Origin: Desulfobacterales bacterium | Lineage (GTDB): Bacteria; Desulfobacterota; DSM-4660; Desulfatiglandales; JALVZP01 | Assembly (NCBI GenBank): GCA_027064285.1 | Contig: JAMOPX010000114.1 | Location: 1 to 14,337, forward strand | Reading direction: 5' to 3' | DNA length: 14,337 bases | Part shown: positions 7,159-14,318 of the stretch, in pieces | Position numbering within the stretch: the first letter of the stretch is position 1 | Layout of the letters: each line of letters opens with the position of its first letter | Program-made: the position numbers and the translations under genes | The notes under the pieces: generated by a model | Seen by the model: the letters and a program-made list of their open reading frames with translations, nothing else | What the model was told of the DNA's origin: nothing | Databases searched by the model: none

Positions 7159-8006
7159 TGCTTTTCACACACAACAGCTACCCATTCTTCTTGAAAAAGA
7201 CTTTTTTTTATAATAAGTCCGTATTTCTCAAGCATATCTCTTAGTTCATAAACCTGATCCCTAAGGATTCCAGAAACTATAAAAACTCCTTTCAGGATAG
7301 CAGGTATAAAGGAAATAACCTCTTTTAATTCATCAAGAAGCAGATTAGCCACCACAATTGAAAATTTATCACATATATTGTTTACTCGTTTTGAAGAGAG
7401 AACTATTTTGTCTTTTACTCTGTTTAAATTCAGATTATGATCTGCCCATCTCAGGGCAACAGGGTCTATGTCTATGGCAAAAATCTTTTTTATTCCAAGA
7501 ATAGCTGCATATATAGCAAGGATACCGGTTCCTGTGCCTATATCTAAGATGCTTTCTTTTTCTTTAAAAGATTCCAGAAGCCTTAAACAAAGCTGGGTAG
7601 TAGGATGTTGGGCTGTTCCAAAAGCAGGACCTGGATCAATCTTTATCACATACTTGGTATTTATATCCTTTTCAGACTCCCAGGAAGGAATAACTGTAAG
7701 AAGATTTGTTACCTCGATAGGTTTAAAAAATTTTTTCCACTCCCTTACCCAATCTATTTGTTCAGCAGGTTTTATATAAAAGAAAGGGACTTTTTGAAGA
7801 GAAAAGATAGAGCTTATCCTTTCTAAGGTATCTTTTAATCTGCTTTTTGTAAAAGAATCAATCAGCTTCTTTGGAAGATATCCTTTGAGTAGGCTTTTCT
7901 CTAAATCGATATAAACCCCACACGCCCCCAGTTCAAATAAGACAGCTGATATAGGTTCTTCTAAAAAAGGATCAGATAATGTTATTCCGATCTCTATCCA
8001 GTCCAT
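7155..8006 (-). CDS. prmA: Ribosomal protein L11 methyltransferase PrmA
   Basis: PrmA is an S-adenosylmethionine-dependent enzyme that trimethylates lysines and the N-terminus of ribosomal protein L11. The 283-residue length is normal. The N-terminal substrate-recognition domain (about 1-60, ELGACGVYI) leads by a linker to a Rossmann methyltransferase domain. This has DPGPAFGTAQHPTT (124-137), the SAM glycine loop DIGTGTGIL (155-163), the acidic ribose-binding AIDIDP (177-182) and NLLLDEL (221-227). The usual FGTG in the first motif reads FGTA here, a mild change. The start at 8006 fits homologues that begin M-W-I-E, yet no ordinary ribosome binding site is present and the terminator of the upstream thiolase operon ends 4 bases before it. 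With rsmE it forms an rRNA/ribosome methylation pair commonly seen together. Confidence 0.94.
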   Translation of the reverse strand: MDWIEIGITLSDPFLEEPISAVLFELGACGVYIDLEKSLLKGYLPKKLIDSFTKSRLKDTLERISSIFSLQKVPFFYIKPAEQIDWVREWKKFFKPIEVTNLLTVIPSWESEKDINTKYVIKIDPGPAFGTAQHPTTQLCLRLLESFKEKESILDIGTGTGILAIYAAILGIKKIFAIDIDPVALRWADHNLNLNRVKDKIVLSSKRVNNICDKFSIVVANLLLDELKEVISFIPAILKGVFIVSGILRDQVYELRDMLEKYGLIIKKSLFQEEWVAVVCEKQ

Positions 8007-8010
8007 TTTA

Positions 8011-8040
8011 TAAAAAGCCCTGCCAAAGAGGCAGGACTTT
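8011..8040 (-). terminator. Intrinsic terminator of the thiolase-DUF35 operon
   Basis: On the - strand an 11-bp stem (8040-8030 with 8024-8014) closes a 5-base loop. It is complete if one G-U wobble is allowed on that strand (the + strand would have an A-C mismatch, so it works for - strand RNA only). A run of five T's (8016-8012) follows. It begins 7 bases after the DUF35 stop. The prmA ATG is only 4 bases beyond the T-run. Confidence 0.82.
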
Positions 8041-8047
8041 GATAAGG

Positions 8048-8479
8048 CTATGCTTTTATAAATTCATATAAAAGCTGGCCATTTGGAAGGGTTACTACCT
8101 GAGGTTTAAGCTGCATCCCTATCTTTATCTCATCTTCTGGAATCTCTTTAGATATCCTGCCAAACACCTTATATTCTCCAAAATCTACAAGTGCAATTGT
8201 ATATGGAAGCTCATTTTCAAATCCAACAGGTGCGTATTTAAGAGTGCTATATGTCATAAGGCTTCCTGTTCCATCTACCACAAACCAGTCCATATCACTA
8301 CTTAAGCATTTATAACAATCTGCTCTTGGTGGAAAAAACTTTTTTCCACACTTCTTGCATACTGTTCCAGCAACCTTACCTTTTTCTAAATAATCTATGA
8401 AGTCATTTACCTTTGTGGTGGCAGTAAAACTAACCACTCCAAACTTTTTAAAACGCACATCTATCTCTTTTTTTGCCAT
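8048..8479 (-). CDS. DUF35 Zn-ribbon/OB-fold protein, thiolase partner
   Basis: This is a small acyl-CoA-binding scaffold of the DUF35 (rubredoxin-like Zn ribbon plus OB fold) family. The 143 residues have an N-terminal helix, the zinc ribbon with CKKC (C41, C44) and CYKC (C55, C58) around the family's FPPRADC stretch, and an OB-fold (about 66-135) with GSLMTYSTLKYAPVGFENELPYTIALVDF. By family knowledge these proteins bind to thiolases, and in archaea they bridge acetyl-CoA thiolase and HMG-CoA synthase so that the intermediate is channelled. The gene starts 1 base after the thiolase stop. Its ribosome binding site GGGAGGG (8492-8486) overlaps that stop region, so the two should be made together. 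No HMG-CoA synthase is present in the window, so the final pathway is unknown. Confidence 0.9.
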   Translation of the reverse strand: MAKKEIDVRFKKFGVVSFTATTKVNDFIDYLEKGKVAGTVCKKCGKKFFPPRADCYKCLSSDMDWFVVDGTGSLMTYSTLKYAPVGFENELPYTIALVDFGEYKVFGRISKEIPEDEIKIGMQLKPQVVTLPNGQLLYEFIKA

Positions 8480-8480
8480 T

Positions 8481-9653
8481 TTAATCCCTCCCTAAGATGG
8501 TAACATTTCCATAGAGTCCTACACCACCAATATTATGAACAAGTCCTATCTCCGGATCTTTTACCTGCATTGGACCTGCTTCACCTCTTAACTGCAGAAC
8601 AATGGTTCTGATCTGAGAACCTCCTGTAGCACCAATGGGATGACCCTTGGAAAGAAGACCACCATCTACATTTACTGGAATGCTACCCTCTTTATAAGTT
8701 TCTTTGCTTCTTATAAGTTCCTTTGCTTCTCCTGGCTTACAGAAACCTAAGTTTTCATAAGCCATTACCTCTGCTATGGTGAAACAGTCGTGCACTTCAG
8801 CTACATCTATATCTTTTGGTGTAATGCCTGCCATCTTATAGGCCTGCTCACCAGCATTTATTGCCACTGAAAGTCCCGTAAACAGCTCTCTTCCAGAAAG
8901 ATTTACACTTTCAGATGCGGCACCAAGACCTAGTATCCAAACAGGTTTTTTACAAAGGGCTTTTGCCTTTTCTTTATTTGCAACTATAACACATGAACTA
9001 CCATCTGCATTGGCACAACAATCTCCTACCCTTAAAGGACTTGCAACAGGAGAAGATATAGGACTTTCAGGATCAGAAAACATCTCTAAGGTAACAGGTT
9101 TCCTATAAACTGCCTTTTCGTTGATTTGGCCATATGTGGAAGATTTCACACGAACAAGCGCCAAATCTTCTAAAGTAAGCCCATACTTTTCCATATATGC
9201 CTGTGCATACATCGCATAATAAGCAGGCATCATAGTACCAAATGGGCTTTCCCATTGTATATCTGCACCCCTTCCCATCCTTTCCTGTGATTCTGCAGAT
9301 GTGATTTCAGACATCTTCTGGAATCCTATAACTGCTACTACATCATGCAGACCAGATTCAATCAAGGAATAGGCTATTCTTAAGCCCATACTACTGGAAG
9401 AACAAAGAGACTCAAGATAAAAAGTGGGCTTTGGAACAAGCCCTAAGTATTCAGCCAGAACACCTGCGGGAGATCTCTGCTTATCATACTCAGGTGCAGA
9501 ACATACCACAGATGCAGAGATCTCATCTACAGTAATACCTGCATCTTGCAATGCATCCCTGAATGCCTCAAATGCCAGCTCTTTTATAGAACCAGGATAT
9601 CCTCTTACAAATGCACTTTGGCCAACACCAATAATTGCCACTTTCTTTTCCAT
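8481..9653 (-). CDS. Thiolase-family acyl-CoA acetyltransferase (SCP-x/archaeal type)
   Basis: This enzyme should condense or cleave acyl-CoA thioesters. The 390-residue thiolase fold has the nucleophile C84 in ESLCSSSS and HDCF (288-291, H288), which marks the SCP2-thiolase/archaeal subgroup. GGLLSKGHPIGATG (331-344) supplies H338. The C-terminal motif is HNIGGVGLYGN, without the second catalytic cysteine (CxG) of classical biosynthetic or degradative thiolases, as is usual in this subgroup. The start is secure: GAGGAGG lies 6 bases upstream and a near-consensus promoter precedes it. Together with the following DUF35 gene it resembles the archaeal acetoacetyl-CoA thiolase/DUF35 pair. The acyl chain length and direction in this organism cannot be read from sequence. 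Confidence 0.93.
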   Translation of the reverse strand: MEKKVAIIGVGQSAFVRGYPGSIKELAFEAFRDALQDAGITVDEISASVVCSAPEYDKQRSPAGVLAEYLGLVPKPTFYLESLCSSSSMGLRIAYSLIESGLHDVVAVIGFQKMSEITSAESQERMGRGADIQWESPFGTMMPAYYAMYAQAYMEKYGLTLEDLALVRVKSSTYGQINEKAVYRKPVTLEMFSDPESPISSPVASPLRVGDCCANADGSSCVIVANKEKAKALCKKPVWILGLGAASESVNLSGRELFTGLSVAINAGEQAYKMAGITPKDIDVAEVHDCFTIAEVMAYENLGFCKPGEAKELIRSKETYKEGSIPVNVDGGLLSKGHPIGATGGSQIRTIVLQLRGEAGPMQVKDPEIGLVHNIGGVGLYGNVTILGRD

Positions 9654-9659
9654 AAGCTA

Positions 9660-9666
9660 CCTCCTC
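9660..9666 (-). promoter_or_regulatory. Strong ribosome binding site of the thiolase gene
   Basis: On the - strand GAGGAGG lies 6 bases upstream of the ATG at 9653. It is one of the two best matches to the 16S rRNA tail in this window and fixes the thiolase start. Confidence 0.75.
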
Positions 9667-9682
9667 ATTGAAGTTATGGGCA

Positions 9683-9711
9683 AGTATAGGGAAACCTATC
9701 CTTTTGGTCAA
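9683..9711 (-). promoter_or_regulatory. Sigma-70-type promoter for the thiolase-DUF35 operon
   Basis: Read on the - strand, a -35 box TTGACC (9711-9706) and a -10 box TATACT (9688-9683) are separated by exactly 17 bases. Five of six bases match consensus in each box. Transcription would begin about 9676 and give a leader of roughly 23 bases before the thiolase ATG. It is the clearest promoter in the window. With the terminator at 8040-8011 it bounds a complete two-gene transcription unit. Confidence 0.72.
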
Positions 9712-9722
9712 GTGCTTAATAA

Positions 9723-9739
9723 TCTTCTTGTAAAGAAGA
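9723..9739. repeat. 7-bp hairpin in the divergent intergenic region
   Basis: TCTTCTT and AAGAAGA are separated by the three bases GTA. The hairpin lies between the thiolase promoter and the likely start of the + strand membrane-protein gene. It could be an operator or leader structure for either direction. It is A/T-rich and short, so chance is possible. Confidence 0.3.
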
Positions 9740-9789
9740 GGACTGGACAAGAAAGAAAAATTTTTTCAGAATCTGGTATTAAAACAACT

Positions 9790-11628
9790 ATGAAAAATAT
9801 ATATAGTATCATAGAAGTCTGGATTTATTTTTTGATCATTTTTTGCCCCCTTGCCTTTGGTTCGGTACATGTATGGGCTTATACCATATTGGAACTATCC
9901 ACTTTTGTTATACTTTTACTTCTTATAACAAAGTATTTCTTTTCTCTTTTCATCTCTCGTCATATAAAAATAGATATTCCTATGGCATGGATAAATCTTA
10001 TGTTCTTCTTATTTATATCTCTTATAGTTATTCAAATGATCCCTGTTCCTTCACAGATGATAAAATGGCTATCTCCTCATAGATTTAAGCTATATGAAAC
10101 CATACTGCCAGAAAAAAGCAGTATGCTAACCGTTTCTATATGCCCTTATCAGACCAAGATAGAACTTCTTAAGCTTATTTCATACATAGGAATGTTTTTC
10201 GTAGGTCTAAGGATTTTTGATTCTAAAAAAAAGATAAAAAGGGCTGTAATAGTAATTTTTATAGCAGGAGTATTAGAGGCATTCTTAGGATTATTTCAGA
10301 TGCTTACAAAGACTAATAAGATATTTTGGTTCTGGCAATCTGCTTACAAAAAGGGAGGATACTTTGGTTCTTTTGTGAATCCAAATCACTTTGCCATTTA
10401 TATGGGCATTGTAACATGTATGGGTATAGGGCTTCTTTTTTCAAGACCCAAGATCCCTTTTTATCCTTCTGATGAAAGTTGGAGACACTATCTTAACAGA
10501 TTTGAATCTTATATCTCTAAGAATATATTGATCATCTTCTTGATCACTATAATGGGAGCATCTATTTTTCTTTCCCTTTCAAGAGGGGGAATACTCTGCC
10601 TTTTATTCGCTCTTATCCTTATATTTATGCTACAAGGCCTTAGATCATCAAAGAAAAAAAGAGTAGTAATCATTATCACTTCTCTTATACTGGCTTTTCT
10701 TATATGGATAGGGATAGATCCTATAATAAAAGAATTATCAACACTTATAAAACTAACTAAGGTTTCTCCACAAAGGCCTGTAGCATGGAAGGACAGCTTC
10801 AGGATTATAAAGGAATATCCTCTTATTGGAGTAGGATGGGGAAACTTTCAGAATATATTTCCCATGTACAAGGATCCTATGCTTCAAAGATCATTCTGGG
10901 ATCATGCACATAATGAATACATAGAGTATGCTGTTGATACAGGAATAATCGGTTTTCTCCTCTTTTATGGAGCTGTATTTTCATGCTTTTTCTGGATCAT
11001 AAAAAGATGGATAAAAAGAACAGAAAACTTTTCTGTGGGAATTACTATAGGTGGAATCTCTGCTATTTCTCTTCTCCTTATGGCCAATGCCTTTACATTT
11101 AATCTACACATACCAGCTATTGCGTTCACCTTCTTTTTAATTATGGCACTTACTATAAGAAGCGCTTTTTTATATCATCATATACCTATGAAGGTAGTGA
11201 TTCTGAAAAAAAAGAAAGCATTTTTTATATTAAGTGCTATTGTTTTTCTGCTTATCATTGTAATCAGATCCCAAATGCATATATTTGAAGCTAAAAACCT
11301 TTACAAAAAATATGAAAATACAAAACAAGCTTTTCTCTTGGAGAAAGCTGTAGAGACAGATCCTGATAATGCCTTTTATAAATATGTTCTTGCAATGAGA
11401 TATGCCAGAATGAACCGCTCAAAAGAGGCACTTAAGCTGTGTATTTCTGCTGTAAAACTAAATCCTACAAATCCTTGGTATCACTTAGGATTAGCATGGA
11501 TTGCCTATGTAACAAGAGAAAGCTCTATTTCTCCAAAAAAAGAACTGGAACTGGCTTTAAGACTTGATCCTACGAATCCGGTGGTAAAAAGATACATAAA
11601 AAATTGGAGGAAATATGGGATATTTTAG
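9790..11628 (+). CDS. O-antigen ligase/polymerase-like (Wzy_C) membrane protein with C-terminal TPRs
   Basis: This inner-membrane protein probably polymerises or ligates a surface polysaccharide. From the ATG at 9790 it has 612 residues. About ten or more hydrophobic segments span 10-460 and the region before about 490, including GSFVNPNHFA (193-202), LSLSRGG (261-267) and a large periplasmic loop (about 308-385). The loop contains the Wzy_C signatures RPVAWKDSFRIIKEYPLIGVGWGNF and HAHNEYIEYAVDTGIIG (372-388). A last membrane helix (about 478-493) leads to tetratricopeptide repeats (about 513-605; two units ending LNPTNP and LDPTNP). The frame is open far upstream through the thiolase gene on the other strand. 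Starts at 9676 or earlier would put the N-terminus on the thiolase promoter and add a hydrophilic stretch that I doubt. No ribosome binding site decides it. The next gene overlaps by 14 bases. Whether it is Wzy or WaaL cannot be told from sequence. Confidence 0.83.
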   Translation: MKNIYSIIEVWIYFLIIFCPLAFGSVHVWAYTILELSTFVILLLLITKYFFSLFISRHIKIDIPMAWINLMFFLFISLIVIQMIPVPSQMIKWLSPHRFKLYETILPEKSSMLTVSICPYQTKIELLKLISYIGMFFVGLRIFDSKKKIKRAVIVIFIAGVLEAFLGLFQMLTKTNKIFWFWQSAYKKGGYFGSFVNPNHFAIYMGIVTCMGIGLLFSRPKIPFYPSDESWRHYLNRFESYISKNILIIFLITIMGASIFLSLSRGGILCLLFALILIFMLQGLRSSKKKRVVIIITSLILAFLIWIGIDPIIKELSTLIKLTKVSPQRPVAWKDSFRIIKEYPLIGVGWGNFQNIFPMYKDPMLQRSFWDHAHNEYIEYAVDTGIIGFLLFYGAVFSCFFWIIKRWIKRTENFSVGITIGGISAISLLLMANAFTFNLHIPAIAFTFFLIMALTIRSAFLYHHIPMKVVILKKKKAFFILSAIVFLLIIVIRSQMHIFEAKNLYKKYENTKQAFLLEKAVETDPDNAFYKYVLAMRYARMNRSKEALKLCISAVKLNPTNPWYHLGLAWIAYVTRESSISPKKELELALRLDPTNPVVKRYIKNWRKYGIF

Positions 11629-13378
11629 GATTCTATTCATCTTTGTACTTTTGCTTATTCCTCAGTCAGGATTACCTAAGAATTTTGTGACAAATCCTGG
11701 ATTTGAGATAGATAAAGACCAAAATGGCATACCTGACTGCTGGATTGTAGAAAAAGATCAGTCTGCATTATGCAAGATAGAAAAAAATGGAAAAAAAGGT
11801 AAGGCTATTTCTATATTTGGGAAAGGGAAAATTAGCTGTAGGTTAAAAGGACTGAAAAAAAATACATATTACCTACTTTCCTTTTATGTAAAAAGAGATG
11901 GCTGGAAAGAAGGAGAATATCCAAAAATTAAAGTGTTTGGAAAAGAGATTGTTTTAAATGAGCTTGTTGCATGGGGAGATTGGGTAAGACTGAGCTTTTT
12001 GATAAACTCTGGCTCATATACTGAGACCACCTTATCCTTAATAGATCCCAAGCTAAGCCACAAGATCTCTTTTGATGAGGTTATTTTATCAGAGTTTATT
12101 CCCACTCCATTATTTCCTAATGATAAGGTCTATTCATATTATCCTGTCTTTAAGTGGAGCCTTCCAAAAAACAACTTTGTGTTAAGTTATGAAATAGAGA
12201 TTTGTCGAAGCCAAGATTTCAGAGAAAAGCTTAGCTTAGGAAAAGTAACCTGTCCTTGGAAAAATAGTTTTACAGTAAATTTACCTCTGGATGCTGGAAT
12301 ATGGTTTTGGAGGATAAAGGTCTATAAAAATAGAAAGCTTATCTCCGTATCAAAACCAGCTCGTTTTTGCCTCATTCCCTACTTTCCCATAGGGATATTC
12401 GGTGTTCCATTAAAATATATACATATCGTAAAAAAAGCAGGTTTTAATTCTATCTATACTGGTATTCATTCAATGAAATATCTTTTAAAGCTTTCTAAAA
12501 CACAGATGAATCTGCTTTTAACCATTCCTTCAGAGCTGAACAGCAAAAAGACGCAACTGTTTTTGAGAAAGGCCAAGCATATGGAAAACATACTGGCATG
12601 GTATCTGAGGGATGAACCAGAGATATGGTTTGTTCCACCTAAGCATATATGGGGAATGAAAAGGTATATAAAGGCCTTAGACCCAAGACATCCAACCCTT
12701 ATTACATTAGTAAGAGCAGAAAAGGTAGAAGATTATGGACTATGCGCTGACATTATTATGGTGGATCCATATCCAATACCAAGAAGACCTGTTACTTGGC
12801 TTTCTGAAAGTATTGATAAGGTAAAAGCCTTATTTCCATATAAACCTGTGTGGGCAGTGGTACAGGCATTTGACTGGTCTGCTTTTCCATATGGAAATGA
12901 AAGCAGAAGCTGGGGAAGAGATCCTACATATGAAGAAGAAAGATGTCTTACCTATCTTGCAATAATACATGGGGCAAGAGGACTTTTTTATTACACATTT
13001 AAAAGCAAAAACTATTTTATAATGGAAAGAAAAAAACACTGGAATGAACTAAAAGAAGTAATAAAAGAACTAAATAATATATATCCTATCATTGTTTCAC
13101 CTACTATATTTCCAGAAAAACATGTCTTATATTCAGAGGATAAGGCAATACACTATATAATAAAAAAATCAAACCACAGATTTTATCTGCTATCTGTAAA
13201 TGTTACCCCTCATTTTAAAGAAACAACACTACACCTTCCCGCCATTTTCCTTAATGGAAAAGCAAAAGAGATATTCCAAAAAAGAGCTTTTTCTATAAAA
13301 AGAGGTCTGCTTAAAACTCGATTTTCTCCTTACCAGGTGCAGGTGTATGAAATTTCAACACTCACACATCCAGATTAG
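11615..13378 (+). CDS. Secreted multidomain protein with a glycoside-hydrolase-like TIM barrel
   Basis: This is an exported protein of 587 residues and probably acts on glycans. A hydrophobic signal peptide (about 1-21) is followed by a carbohydrate-binding-like beta domain (about 24-160, starting FVTNPGFEIDKDQNGIPDCW) and a fibronectin-like beta domain (about 163-253, with PVFKWSLP and AGIWFWRIKV). A TIM-barrel-like region (about 257-480) comes next. Its WYLRDEPEIW (329-338) offers E334 or E336 as the acid/base residue. MVDPYPI (382-388) and the aromatic-rich GARGLFYYTFK (453-463) resemble barrel strand ends of GH-type enzymes, and a C-terminal beta region follows. I cannot name a GH family. 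The start has GGAGG only 4 bases upstream and overlaps the end of the Wzy-like gene by 14 bases, so the two are co-translated. This suggests trimming, anchoring or degrading the polymer made by that protein. Confidence 0.75.
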   Translation: MGYFRILFIFVLLLIPQSGLPKNFVTNPGFEIDKDQNGIPDCWIVEKDQSALCKIEKNGKKGKAISIFGKGKISCRLKGLKKNTYYLLSFYVKRDGWKEGEYPKIKVFGKEIVLNELVAWGDWVRLSFLINSGSYTETTLSLIDPKLSHKISFDEVILSEFIPTPLFPNDKVYSYYPVFKWSLPKNNFVLSYEIEICRSQDFREKLSLGKVTCPWKNSFTVNLPLDAGIWFWRIKVYKNRKLISVSKPARFCLIPYFPIGIFGVPLKYIHIVKKAGFNSIYTGIHSMKYLLKLSKTQMNLLLTIPSELNSKKTQLFLRKAKHMENILAWYLRDEPEIWFVPPKHIWGMKRYIKALDPRHPTLITLVRAEKVEDYGLCADIIMVDPYPIPRRPVTWLSESIDKVKALFPYKPVWAVVQAFDWSAFPYGNESRSWGRDPTYEEERCLTYLAIIHGARGLFYYTFKSKNYFIMERKKHWNELKEVIKELNNIYPIIVSPTIFPEKHVLYSEDKAIHYIIKKSNHRFYLLSVNVTPHFKETTLHLPAIFLNGKAKEIFQKRAFSIKRGLLKTRFSPYQVQVYEISTLTHPD

Positions 13379-13905
13379 GCTGGACTTAATCCTTGAAACT
13401 GGGAAATATACTCATTCAGCTTTCTTTTTTGTTCTTCACTCATCTCAGGACACTGATCAACAGATCTTCCACCTTCTGCCATCTGAACAGCAAATACCAT
13501 ACATGTAGGGGCACCACATTTTTTACAATTTGTCTTTGGAAGAAATTTCAGTATCTGAAACACTTCAGGTTTTTTTGGAGATTCAAAAAGCGGTGTTATC
13601 TTATCCCTGTTTTGCCATGTTTCATTTATTTCTTTTTTTAACCACTCTAATATTCTATCCGCCTCTTCTTCATCTTGAAGGGCATTTATTGCTATCTGCT
13701 TAGGATGTAATGTCACACGTTTTCCATGAACCTTTATGGTAAGGGTGGGAGGATCTTTAAAAAATGCCTCTCCACCCAGAACAGCATTAAGATAGGGCAA
13801 TACTTCAGATATATCCTGATCTAAGTGTGCAATACAATGAAGTCTTTCAAAACTTGGATTACACTTAGGCCTTCTGATTTCTTTTCTGTAACTTGTAAGT
13901 AACAT
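13375..13905 (-). CDS. Fe-S cluster domain protein of unknown function
   Basis: The 176-residue protein carries a C-terminal four-cysteine motif of the 'putative Fe-S cluster' (PF04060-like) type. This is TNCKKCGAPTCMVFA, continuing to QCP, with C127, C130, C135 and C152 (spacing C-x2-C-x4-C-x16-C), which should hold one 4Fe-4S cluster. The same domain occurs in the corrinoid Fe-S protein of the acetyl-CoA pathway and in RnfB-like proteins. The N-terminal about 110 residues (two further cysteines, C15 and C24; LHCIAHLDQDISEVLPYLN; KVHGKRVTLHPKQIAI) match a known small family found in anaerobes, but I can assign no role. There is no signal peptide or membrane segment. AAGGAG upstream overlaps the stop codon of the preceding DGC-domain gene, so the two are co-translated. 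Its stop overlaps the convergent glycan gene by 3 bases. Confidence 0.8.
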   Translation of the reverse strand: MLLTSYRKEIRRPKCNPSFERLHCIAHLDQDISEVLPYLNAVLGGEAFFKDPPTLTIKVHGKRVTLHPKQIAINALQDEEEADRILEWLKKEINETWQNRDKITPLFESPKKPEVFQILKFLPKTNCKKCGAPTCMVFAVQMAEGGRSVDQCPEMSEEQKRKLNEYISQFQGLSPA

Positions 13906-13917
13906 TTTTCTTTCTCC

Positions 13918-14307
13918 TTATCTCATCTTTTCCTTTATCATACTCTTCAGTTTTTCAATTTGATCCTCTTTTAGATCAAAATCTTGAGTTTTTTCTATCT
14001 GCATATCTTTTGTTACTACAAAATAGTTTTTCAAAGGAAGTCCCAAGTGCTCAAATATCTTTTTTGCGCATCCTATCTCACATCCATCCAGAACTACCAC
14101 CTGAGGATTGTCCTTTACAGATTGAACAAAACCGCTTAAATGAGCTCCTACGCCAGCAAGGCAAAACATCCTTCCCCAGCCTTCCTTTGTAAGCTCAACA
14201 GCAGCTTGATTTGTAAGCTGTCCCACATTTGAGCCACCTGAACAGGCAAGTATCATTATATTTGATCCACCAGTGGTGCAACAACATTCGTTATTTTTCT
14301 CTGCCAT
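13918..14307 (-). CDS. DGC-domain putative zinc-binding protein
   Basis: The 129-residue protein belongs to the DGC family (PF08859), named for the motif seen here as VLDGCEIGCAKK (D74, G75, C76, C80). Further cysteines are a CCC cluster at 8-10, ACSGGSN (C22) and FCLAGVGA (C49). The conserved glycine/cysteine pattern suggests metal binding (zinc is the annotation in databases) and a Rossmann-like nucleotide- or metal-binding fold. The start at 14307 is chosen for AGGGAGAA (14318-14311). The frame stays open to an ATG at the very window edge (14337), so a longer form cannot be excluded. It precedes the Fe-S protein with a 12-base gap, and the two cysteine-rich proteins probably work together. 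The function is unknown. Confidence 0.82.
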   Translation of the reverse strand: MAEKNNECCCTTGGSNIMILACSGGSNVGQLTNQAAVELTKEGWGRMFCLAGVGAHLSGFVQSVKDNPQVVVLDGCEIGCAKKIFEHLGLPLKNYFVVTKDMQIEKTQDFDLKEDQIEKLKSMIKEKMR

Positions 14308-14310
14308 TGC

Positions 14311-14318
14311 TTCTCCCT
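14311..14318 (-). promoter_or_regulatory. Ribosome binding site that sets the DGC protein start
   Basis: AGGGAGAA on the - strand ends 3 bases before the ATG at 14307 (its GGGAGA core about 4). The ATG at the window edge (14337) cannot be assessed because its upstream bases are not in view. Confidence 0.5.

Noticed and set aside
8041..8090. TATAAA near the DUF35 stop as a prmA promoter
   Set aside because: No -35 match at 16-18 bases, and a transcript from it would still pass through the terminator hairpin.
9424..9789. Longer N-terminus of the Wzy-like protein, from 9424 or 9676
   Set aside because: It is antisense to the thiolase coding region and its promoter, is hydrophilic and unlike the family N-terminus, and no ribosome binding site supports it. 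9676 remains a weak alternative.
13369..13384. Short inverted repeat TCCAG/CTGGA at the convergent gene ends
   Set aside because: The stem is only 5 bp with no T-run on either side, too weak to call a terminator.
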